A stretch of 59,282 nt of DNA. It comes from Saprospiraceae bacterium UBA6168 (lineage in GTDB: Bacteria; Bacteroidota; Bacteroidia; Chitinophagales; Saprospiraceae). Under the pieces are notes generated by a model. That model saw nothing but the letters and a program-made list of their open reading frames with translations, did no database searches and had not been told where the DNA came from. Both the position numbers and the translations under genes were made by a program. The stretch lies in NCBI GenBank assembly GCA_002435785.1, contig DIUC01000091.1, forward strand, positions 1 to 59,282, in the 5' to 3' direction. Shown here piece after piece: positions 27,305-35,400 of this stretch. How positions within the stretch are numbered: the first letter of the stretch is position 1; each line of letters begins with the position of its first letter.

Positions 27305-27350
27305 ATTAGAGCAGTCTTCACTCATTCAATCCTTCAATTCTTCAATCCTT
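27280..27350. repeat. Iterated-word inverted repeat between FkbM and GT2 genes
   Basis: The arm at 27280-27300 (repeats of AGGATTGA/GATTGAATG) pairs with the arm at 27322-27350, perfectly over the first 17 bases; an extra TTCAAT unit is inserted in the 3' arm. The 5' arm is inside the FkbM reading frame and the 3' arm ends 3 bases before the GT2 ATG. Confidence 0.75.
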
Positions 27351-27353
27351 ATT

Positions 27354-28301
27354 ATGAAAATCTCCCTCATCATCCGCTGCTTCAACGAAGAAAAGCACAT
27401 CGGGCGGCTGCTCGCCGGGGTGATGGAGCAGACCGTGAAAGACGTGGAAATCATCGTGGTGGATTCCGGCTCCACGGATGCCACGGTGAGCATTGCCTCC
27501 AACTTCCCCACCAAAATCGTCAACCTCCGCCCGCAGGACTTCTCCTTTGGCCATGCCCTGAACCTCGGCTGCGAGGCAGCCACGGGCGACATCCTGCTCT
27601 TCGCCAGCGCACATGTGTACCCTGTGTATAACGACTGGCTGGAACTGATGCTGAGGCCCTTTTCTCAGGATGAAAAAATCGGGCTGGTGTATGGCAAGCA
27701 GCGGGGCTGCGAGCTGAACAAGTACAGCGAGCACCAAATCTTCGCCAAGTGGTTCCCGGAGGAAAGCACGATGAACCAGCCCCACCCATTCTGCAACAAC
27801 GCCAACTGCGCCATCCGCCGGGGCCTGTGGCTGGAGCAGCCCTACGACGAAACCCTCACCGGCCTCGAAGACCTCGACTGGGCAAAAAAGCTGCAAGCCA
27901 ACGGACACCGCATCGCCTACCAAGCCGAGGCGACCATCATCCACGTACATGAGGAGCGCTGGAAAAACGTCTTCAACCGCTACCGTCGGGAGGCCATCGC
28001 TCTGCGGCTGATTCAAAAAAACGAGACGTTCAACTTCCTGACTTTCATCACGTTGTTTTGGAAAAACGCCCGCCACGACTGGCAACAGGCGCTGCACGAT
28101 GGGGTGTTCCTTCGGGAGTTTTTCAGCATACTCCTGTTCCGCTTCAACCAGCTCCACGGCACCTACCGGGGCTACAAGCAGTCCTACCTGATGGACAACC
28201 AAGTGCGGGAACGGTTCTATTACCCAAAGGGGTTCGTCAGCAAAAAAGGAAGCCCAGCGGAGGAGCGGCGGCGGATTGACTACTCGAAAATACACAAGTG
28301 A
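27354..28301 (+). CDS. Glycosyltransferase family 2 (rhamnosyltransferase-like)
   Basis: A 315-residue GT-A enzyme: SLIIRCFNEEKHIGRLLAG at the N-terminus, EIIVVDSGSTDATVSIA for nucleotide-sugar binding, and a DILLFASAHVYP segment at the usual DxD position. ED of TGLEDLDWAKKL acts as a probable catalytic base motif. The C-terminal ~80 residues are helical. It transfers a sugar to a surface glycan or lipid. ATG 27354 is chosen because the longer frame consists of the preceding inverted repeat. Confidence 0.87.
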   Translation: MKISLIIRCFNEEKHIGRLLAGVMEQTVKDVEIIVVDSGSTDATVSIASNFPTKIVNLRPQDFSFGHALNLGCEAATGDILLFASAHVYPVYNDWLELMLRPFSQDEKIGLVYGKQRGCELNKYSEHQIFAKWFPEESTMNQPHPFCNNANCAIRRGLWLEQPYDETLTGLEDLDWAKKLQANGHRIAYQAEATIIHVHEERWKNVFNRYRREAIALRLIQKNETFNFLTFITLFWKNARHDWQQALHDGVFLREFFSILLFRFNQLHGTYRGYKQSYLMDNQVRERFYYPKGFVSKKGSPAEERRRIDYSKIHK

Positions 28302-28376
28302 CACGGAATTGCGGGTTCGAGCCGTTTTGCCAGTTCGATTATTCCACCTAAATTAGCATCCTAAATTTATCAGGAC

Positions 28377-29027
28377 ATGATTGAAATAGATGAAGATGAT
28401 GAAATGGTTTTGGCATTGGAAAACCCTTTGGGGCAATTGGTCCAAACGGGCCCCATTACCTTCCGACCGCGCATGGACAAGGAGCAATTCCACCGTTTTC
28501 TACTCCAAAACGGCGACTTCAAAATCGAGCGTGACAAAAATGGCTATATTACAATTTACCCTCCGATGACATTAGACTCCTGCTTTCACGAAGGCGTAGC
28601 CTTTACCTTATTGAGTATCTGGTCACTGAAGAATCGCAAACTGGGGATGGCATACAGCCCTTCCACCTCGTTTGACTTACCTGACGGCTCCACGTACAAA
28701 GCCGATGGGGCTTGGATTTCAATGGCAAAAATTGCCAAACTAACCCCAGAAGACCGCAAGCACATAGCTTCTATCGTCCCCAATTTCGTCATGGAAGTGC
28801 GCTCACAGACCGACAGCATTGCAAAGATCAAACGCAAAATGACCGAAGTGTGGATGGAAAATGGGGTACAAGTAGCTTGGCTGATTGACCCAATACGTGA
28901 AAAAGCATGGGTGTACAGGCAGGGCGACGTGGTTGAAGATTATACCAATTTCAATGCAACGCTGGTGGTCGGCGACCTCATGCCTGGCTTTGAACTGGAC
29001 TTAAAGGATTTGAAAAACACCCAATAA
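28377..29027 (+). CDS. Uma2 family endonuclease (DUF820)
   Basis: A 216-residue protein with the PD-(D/E)XK-like Uma2 fold. The pattern is MTLDSCFHEGVAFTLLSIW, then STSFDLPDGSTYKADGAWIS with the acidic D, then FVMEVRSQTDS with E as the second acid and downstream basic residues, and AWLIDPIREKAWVY. The family is abundant in cyanobacteria and some Bacteroidota; its cellular targets are not known. Its stop codon directly abuts the ATG of the cyclase gene (29027/29028), so the pair is translationally coupled, an unusual partner for Uma2. Confidence 0.85.
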   Translation: MIEIDEDDEMVLALENPLGQLVQTGPITFRPRMDKEQFHRFLLQNGDFKIERDKNGYITIYPPMTLDSCFHEGVAFTLLSIWSLKNRKLGMAYSPSTSFDLPDGSTYKADGAWISMAKIAKLTPEDRKHIASIVPNFVMEVRSQTDSIAKIKRKMTEVWMENGVQVAWLIDPIREKAWVYRQGDVVEDYTNFNATLVVGDLMPGFELDLKDLKNTQ

Positions 29028-29663
29028 ATGCCACAACTCATTGACATCACCGTTCCGCTCCACCCCAACCTGCCCGTCTGGCCCGGCGGCCCACAGCCCA
29101 ACATCATCCACAAGATGCGAATGAGCGACGGCGACGAGGCCAACGTCACCCACCTCGACATCGGCAGCCACACGGGCACGCACATAGACGCACCGCTGCA
29201 CTTCGTGGACGGGGGAAAAACCACCCTCGAAATCCCGCTGGAGAACCTCGTCGGGCCATGCCAAGTCGTGGATTTCCGGGGGAAGGCCAGCATCACCGCC
29301 GCCGACTTGGCAGCACTCCATTTGCCGCAAGGCACTGAAAAACTGCTCTTCAAAACTGACAACTCCCAGCTTTGGAAAGACATGGCGCACCCGTTCAACG
29401 AGGATTTTTGCGCCCTCACCGCCGACGCTGCGCAATGGGTGGTGGACAACGGCATACACCTCGTCGGCATTGACTACCTCTCCATCCAGCTCTACCACGA
29501 TTCCTTCGAGACGCACGTGATTTTGCTCTCCAAAGAAACGGTCATCGTGGAGGGCCTCGACCTGCGGGAGGTGGAGCCGGGGACATATCGGCTCATTTGC
29601 CTGCCTTTGAAAGTAGTTGGCGTGGAAGGCACGCTGGCGAGAGCGGTGCTGGAAAAAGCTTAA
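29028..29663 (+). CDS. Cyclase family protein (kynurenine formamidase-like)
   Basis: A 211-residue metal hydrolase with the family signature HTGTHIDAPLHF: H48, H52, D54 and H58 are the metal ligands. The fold is that of KynB and related cyclases. Without kynurenine-pathway genes nearby, the substrate is open (formamidase, polyketide cyclase, or isatin hydrolase-like). It starts immediately after the Uma2 stop codon. The next gene is 148 bases on. Confidence 0.85.
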   Translation: MPQLIDITVPLHPNLPVWPGGPQPNIIHKMRMSDGDEANVTHLDIGSHTGTHIDAPLHFVDGGKTTLEIPLENLVGPCQVVDFRGKASITAADLAALHLPQGTEKLLFKTDNSQLWKDMAHPFNEDFCALTADAAQWVVDNGIHLVGIDYLSIQLYHDSFETHVILLSKETVIVEGLDLREVEPGTYRLICLPLKVVGVEGTLARAVLEKA

Positions 29664-29777
29664 TTCCTCATTGCCTCGCCAACCCGTTCTTCAATTCCTA
29701 TCTTATTCTCCTAAAAAATGGGGACATCCCATATTTCTCCCCTACCCCATTTCCCGAAAATAATTCGCATCAAATCC

Positions 29778-29785
29778 TACATTTG
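29778..29785 (+). promoter_or_regulatory. -7 box for the trypsin-like protease gene
   Basis: TACATTTG fits TAnnTTTG, 27 nt before the ATG. No TTG is found at the right distance upstream. Confidence 0.35.
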
Positions 29786-29811
29786 TCCCGCCCTGCCGGC
29801 ACTGCTGCCTT

Positions 29812-30894
29812 ATGAAAGACGTCATTGAACGATACCGCAACATCATTATCCAGATAGCCACGCCTTACAGCACTGGCACGGGCTTCCTCTTGCGGGAGGC
29901 CGGGGTCATCGTCACCAACGACCACGTGGTACAGGGCAACCGGGAGGTGGTGGTGGACGGCATCCTGCTCCCCCGCCAAATGGCCCAAGTGGTGTTCAGC
30001 GACCCCCGGTACGACTTGGCCTTTATAGCAGCCCCCGCTGTCCCCGACGTACCAGCGGCCCCACTTTCCACCAACAACAAAGTGGCTGTCGGTGATGCGG
30101 TGGTGGCCATCGGGCATCCGTTCGGGCTGAAGTTCACGGCGACGCAGGGCATCGTGTCCGGCACCGAGCATATCCAAGGCAACCTGCCATACATCCAGCA
30201 CGATGCGGCCCTGAACCCCGGCAACAGCGGCGGCCCACTTGTCAACCAACTGGGGGAAGTCATCGGCGTGAACACATTTATTGTCAATGAAGGCGAAAGC
30301 ATGGGCTTTTCCCTGCCGGTGCGCTACTTGGCTGAGTCGTTGGCGCTGTGGAAGCAGGGCAAGGGGCAGGTAGGTGCCCGCTGCCAGCATTGTGGGCAAG
30401 CCGTTTTCGAAGGGGCGGAGCAGGATAGTTATTGCCCCAATTGCGGAGCGCAAATCGAACTACCAAGCGAGGCCGAACTTTACGAGCCTGCTGGCATTGC
30501 CCGCACCATTGAGGAGATTTTGGGTAAATGCGGGCACGATACCCGCCTCGCCCGCCGTGGCCCCAACGTCTGGGAAGTGCGAAACGGTTCCGCCAGCATC
30601 TTCCTCAGCTATTACGAACCCAACGGCCTCATTGCCGGGGACGCCATACTCTGCGACCTCCCTGCTACCAACATCCAGCCCGTCTATGAATTCCTGCTCC
30701 GCCAAAACCACGAGATGGAAACCCTGAGCTTCAGTGTGCAGGGGCAAGAAATCGTGCTTTCGCTCACCATCTATGACCGCTACCTCAGTTTGGAAACGGG
30801 CATGAAGCTTTTCCGCTACCTCTTCGATAAGGCCGACTACTACGACAATGTGCTGGTGGAGCAGTTTGGGGCGGGGTGGAAGGCTGGGGATTAG
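29812..30894 (+). CDS. Cytoplasmic trypsin-like protease with zinc ribbon and YbjN-like domain
   Basis: A 360-residue protein. A DegP-like serine protease domain occupies residues 1-180, with a complete triad: H38 in VTNDHVVQ, D68 in YDLAF, and S139 in NPGNSGGP. A zinc ribbon follows with C191, C194, C208 and C211 (CQHCG...CPNCG). The rest (about 229-360) has an alternating pattern with a DxxTxxx start, resembling the YbjN/type III secretion chaperone-like fold. There is no signal peptide and no PDZ domain, so it should act in the cytoplasm, unlike classical DegP/HtrA. Substrate and trigger are unknown. Confidence 0.82.
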   Translation: MKDVIERYRNIIIQIATPYSTGTGFLLREAGVIVTNDHVVQGNREVVVDGILLPRQMAQVVFSDPRYDLAFIAAPAVPDVPAAPLSTNNKVAVGDAVVAIGHPFGLKFTATQGIVSGTEHIQGNLPYIQHDAALNPGNSGGPLVNQLGEVIGVNTFIVNEGESMGFSLPVRYLAESLALWKQGKGQVGARCQHCGQAVFEGAEQDSYCPNCGAQIELPSEAELYEPAGIARTIEEILGKCGHDTRLARRGPNVWEVRNGSASIFLSYYEPNGLIAGDAILCDLPATNIQPVYEFLLRQNHEMETLSFSVQGQEIVLSLTIYDRYLSLETGMKLFRYLFDKADYYDNVLVEQFGAGWKAGD

Positions 30895-30957
30895 GGGGGA
30901 TTGAGAAATTTGTCTTTTCTCAAAATTGCGCTATTCCCAAATCAACAAATCAAAAAC

Positions 30958-31470
30958 ATGGATACACCAACCGCCCAACTTCGCCCAGCTACCATCCACG
31001 ACGTGCCGCTCATCCTCCAGTTCATCCGGGAGTTGGCGGAGTATGAACGCATGCTCGACGATGTAGTGGCCACGGAAGACATGCTCCAGGAAACGCTGTT
31101 CGGGCCACGCCCGGCTGCGGAGGTCATACTTTGCCATGAAGGGGAAGTCCCGGCGGGATTTGCGCTGTTTTTTCACAACTACTCCACCTTCCGGGGTAGG
31201 CCGGGCATTTACCTCGAAGACCTGTACGTGCGGCCTGCGTTCAGAGGGCGAGGCTACGGGAAACTGCTCTTGGCCACCTTGGCCCGTTTGGCCGTGGAAC
31301 GCAACTGCGCCCGCCTCGAATGGTCGGTGCTGAACTGGAACACCCCTTCCATCAATTTCTACAAAAGCCTCGGCGCCGTGCCGATGGACGAGTGGACGGT
31401 GTACCGCCTAACGGGGGATGCGCTTTCAATGTTGGCCGTGGACACTAAACAGGACGGCCAGAAAACTTGA
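30958..31470 (+). CDS. GNAT N-acetyltransferase, diamine/SSAT-like
   Basis: A 170-residue GNAT enzyme. The acetyl-CoA site is VRPAFRGRGYGKLLL, and the flanking strands FALFFHNYSTFRG and GIYLEDLYV plus NWNTPSINFYKSLGA are close to the spermidine/spermine N1-acetyltransferase (SSAT2/thialysine) subgroup. It probably acetylates a diamine, polyamine or amino-acid side chain. ATG 30958 is chosen because residues before it lack the GNAT pattern. It follows the protease gene by 63 bases. Confidence 0.85.
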   Translation: MDTPTAQLRPATIHDVPLILQFIRELAEYERMLDDVVATEDMLQETLFGPRPAAEVILCHEGEVPAGFALFFHNYSTFRGRPGIYLEDLYVRPAFRGRGYGKLLLATLARLAVERNCARLEWSVLNWNTPSINFYKSLGAVPMDEWTVYRLTGDALSMLAVDTKQDGQKT

Positions 31471-31515
31471 TGGTTTTGTAAACGGCTCCCCCTCATTTTC
31501 TGCACATATTCCGCA

Positions 31516-32247
31516 CTAATAATCAAACTTAATGGAGTTCAGCGACCCGTTCATTCCGGGCTTGGTGAGGTCCACGGCGATGTTGAGCGGGGTATCCTTT
31601 ATCTCCCGGTTAAGGTGCCCGGCAAGGCTGAGGAAGTCCTGTCCGCCGGAGGTTTTGTTGAAGGCAAAACCACGGAACTCAAAGGTGAGGGCCTTGCCGT
31701 ATTGCGGTTCTATTTGTGTGCAATATCCCCGCAGCCCATCCACTTTCACAACGCCCATCACGGCAGGGTCAAACAGCAGGTACAAGCCCTCGTAATCACC
31801 AGCAATCAGCAATTGTGAAGCCTTTTCCAGGGTTGGAAAACGAGCCTTCACCAAGGCGAGGTCAGTCATAGAATAGGAGAGGTTGATGGCAGTGTCCTGT
31901 ACCTGGGCCACCAGTTTGATTTGGTCAAAGCTCGGCTTTTCCGTGCCCATGTTTTTGTAAAACACCCAAGCGGCACGGGACACGTGCAGCGGGAGCAGGT
32001 CAGGCTCTTGGTCGAAGATGGCGCTATTGGCGATGGTCAACTCCAGCGTCCTGCCGTCCTCGGAGACTGCCCCCTTGGCCTCGCCAGTCATGGCAGTGCC
32101 TACGAGCAGCACTGCTTTTTGCTCCTCGGCAGTGAGTGGCCTGCCAGCGCCGGAAGTGCTTTCGGTAGTGGTGTCTGCGGTATTGGGGGTATTGGGCTTG
32201 CAGCCCAGTAGGCAAGCAAACAAACAAAGTAAGATGGCATTTTTCAT
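31516..32247 (-). CDS. Lipoprotein of unknown function
   Basis: A 243-residue protein. Residues 1-16 are a lipoprotein signal ending CLLGC, so C16 is lipidated. A Thr/Ser-rich linker follows, then a mixed alpha-beta region (TAEEQKAVLLVGTAM, FDQIKLVAQVQDT). No known domain is recognised. It converges with the SSAT-like gene and diverges from the large T9SS protein gene at 32411, with 163 bases between. Confidence 0.6.
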   Translation of the reverse strand: MKNAILLCLFACLLGCKPNTPNTADTTTESTSGAGRPLTAEEQKAVLLVGTAMTGEAKGAVSEDGRTLELTIANSAIFDQEPDLLPLHVSRAAWVFYKNMGTEKPSFDQIKLVAQVQDTAINLSYSMTDLALVKARFPTLEKASQLLIAGDYEGLYLLFDPAVMGVVKVDGLRGYCTQIEPQYGKALTFEFRGFAFNKTSGGQDFLSLAGHLNREIKDTPLNIAVDLTKPGMNGSLNSIKFDY

Positions 32248-32317
32248 GGACCGAATATTTTGATAAAAAGAGATTTTCTAATTGGCCGCAAGATTACAAA
32301 TTGGTATGGTAACTTCT

Positions 32318-32346
32318 TTTGTTTTACAAAAAAACACATACCTTTC
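32318..32346 (+). promoter_or_regulatory. Candidate promoter for the gingipain-fold-like giant
   Basis: TTTG (32318-32321), 17 nt, then TACCTTTC (32339-32346), one mismatch to TAnnTTTG; 65 nt before the ATG. Confidence 0.35.
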
Positions 32347-32410
32347 CGTCCATAATCCAAAGAAGCAAGCCTACTGGACGCCACCATTTTCATCACCAAA
32401 CATCTTATTT

Positions 32411-35400
32411 ATGAGAGCAACGATTACATGCTTATTGGCCTTTTTTACATTGGTCGCCATCCCGCTTTTTTCACAAACCGCCCAAGACGCCGTGGTGAAG
32501 CTCACTGCCACCGTTGACATCAACGAGCCGAAGGTGACGCTGACCTTCGACAGTCCTTCGCCCTCCAACGTCGTGCTTTTTCGGCGGGACAAGGACGCCG
32601 ACGATTGGTACGTTCTCTTCCAGGGAACTGCCTCCACGTTGACTACCGTCGAAGATGGGTTCGTTGGCATTGGCCAAACCTACGAGTACGGCATACAGCG
32701 GCTCATCAACAACGTTTACGCCTTTGGCTATATCACCGTGCCAATTGAAGCACCCGTGGTGGATGACCGGGGCATCATGTCCGTGTTCGTGGAAGCTGCC
32801 CTCGAAGCGCCGCTGGCCTCCGAACTGGAGCGCCTCCGCCTCGACCTCATCGGCGATGGGTGGCAATTGATTTGGCACAGTGTGCCGCCAACCGCCACGG
32901 TGGCCAGCATCAAAACTCAAATCGTGAACGATTACAGCGGTGCTGGCGGCACCACAGCCGTTTTCCTTTTTGGTGAAATCCCCGTACCCTACTCCGGCAA
33001 CACCGCATGGGACGGGCATCCCGAACACCAAGGAGCTTGGCCCGCCGACTCCTACTATGGTGACATACAAAGCGCCGACTGGAGCGACCTCGACGTCAAC
33101 ACGGCAACCAACCCCACCCCGCCCAACCGCCCCGAAACCGTGAACGTGCCGGGCGATGGCAAATTTGACGACAGTTTGGTGCCAACTACTTCCGAACTGA
33201 TGGTGGGCAGGGTTGATTTCTCCAACCTCTCCGAAGCTACTTTTGGTACTACCCGTGTGGAACTCTACCGCCGCTACCTCAACAAAAACCACAACTGGCG
33301 CTCCAAACAATATACCGTAGCCGACCGGGTGCTGGTGGACGACAATTTCGGCTATTTCGGTGGCGAGGCATTCGCCGCCAACGGCTACCGCAACGGCTAC
33401 CCGCTCGTAGGCGTGGACAATGTCGTGAATGGCGACTTCTTCACCGATACCGCCAATGAAAGCTTTCTTTTTGCGTATGGATGTGGCGCTGGTGGGTACT
33501 CAAGTGCCAACGGCGTGGGCACGAGCAGCCAGTTTGCCACGGAAACCGTGAACGCCGTGTTCGTGCAGCTTTTCGGCAGCTACCACGGCGACTGGGACTA
33601 CAATCCCAATCCACTTATGATGAGTGCGCTGGCCTCGAATGGCGGTGTGCTTTCCTGTGGCTGGGCGGGCCGCCCACATTGGTTCACTCACCACCTCGGC
33701 GCTGGGGAAACCATCGGCTACAATTACCTGCAAACCCAAAACCAATGCGACAACACAGGCTACTTTGGCACATTTGGCCAATGCGGCGCACATGTCGCAC
33801 TGCTGGGCGACCCCAGCATTCGTGCGCAAGTCGTGGCGCCTGTAAGCAATGTGGCCGCTTCGCAAAACTGCAACGAAATTGAAATCACTTGGTCCGCTTC
33901 CCCGCAAACTAACGTGGTGGGCTACCATGTTTACCGCTCAAATGCCCTCAACTCCTACTATCAGCGCCTGTCGGGCGACCCGGTGGTCGGCCTTGCCTTT
34001 ACCGACGAGTTTCCAGAATCGGGCACTAACTATTATTTGGTAAAGGCCGTAGTCCGGGAAGAAACGGCAAGTGGTATTTTCTTCAACACGAGTACAGGCA
34101 TCTCCATTAGCTTGGATTATGTGCCGGCCACCCCGCCAGTCCTTGATGTGGAAATGTTTACACCACTGACCTGTACGGACCCGACGTTTGTGCTTGACCC
34201 TTGTCCACCCGGCACCACCTGCTTTGTTTCCGGGCCGGGCGTGAGCGCCAATGCACCCGTCACCATCAGTGATGAAGGTGTTTATATCATCACCGCTACC
34301 GACAATGCAACGGGATGTACGGCAGAGAGCTTTACCATTGTTACTTTTTCCACCAACCCACCTGCGGGGCCAACGGCTACCATAGGCGCTATCAATTGTC
34401 CAGCCCAAACAGTGCAACTGATAGGAACTTCCAACCCGACCGGCGTGACCTACCTTTGGACAGGTCCCAACGGCTTCACCTCCACACAACAAAACCCAAC
34501 GGTGTCGCAGGTTGGTGATTACACGCTGACCGCCACCAACACCGCCAACGGCTGCACGGCCGCTACAAACCTGACGGTGCCAGCATTTGAAGTGCCGGAT
34601 GCAACCGCCACGGGTGGCACCCTGACTTGCGGCGCACCATCGGTGCAACTGACGGGCAACTCAAACACTTCCAACGTAGCATTCGATTGGACAGGGCCAA
34701 ACGGTTTTACCTCCAACCTCCAAAACCCATCGGTCAACGTGGCGGGCACTTATGTGCTGACCGTAACCTCCGCCAACGGCTGCTCGGCCACGGCCACGGC
34801 GACCGTTGACCTTTCCGGCAATTTGCCGCAGGCGAACCCTACCGCCTCCGGTGAACTGACTTGTGCCAACAACCAAGTAACCATCTCGGCCAACCCCGAT
34901 ATGCTTGGTTACACCTTCGCTTGGACAGGCCCCAACGGCTTCACTTCTACAAACGAAAACCCGGTGGTGACAGCCCCTGGGCAGTATGCAGTATTGGTGA
35001 CAGACCCTGCCACTGGTTGCGCCGCCACGGTAGTCGCTACGGTCGTTCAGTCTGGCGGTTTGCCACAGGCAAGCCCTGCGGCTTCCGGTGATTTGACTTG
35101 CACGGTGAGCCAAGTTACCCTCACCGCCAACCCTGACAATCAGGGCTACACCTTCGCTTGGTCGGGCCCGAACGGCTTCACCTCCACGAACGAAAACCCA
35201 GTGGTGACGGCGCCTGGCCTCTACTCGGTGGTGGTCACAAACCCGGCCACGGGCTGCAACTCCACGGCAACGGCTACGGTTGTCCAGTCCGATAATTTGC
35301 CGCAGGCAAGCCCGATGGCACAGGGTGTACTGACCTGCATCGTTACGCAAGTGGTCATCATGGCCAACCCCGACATGGCGGGCTATACCTTCGCTTGGAC

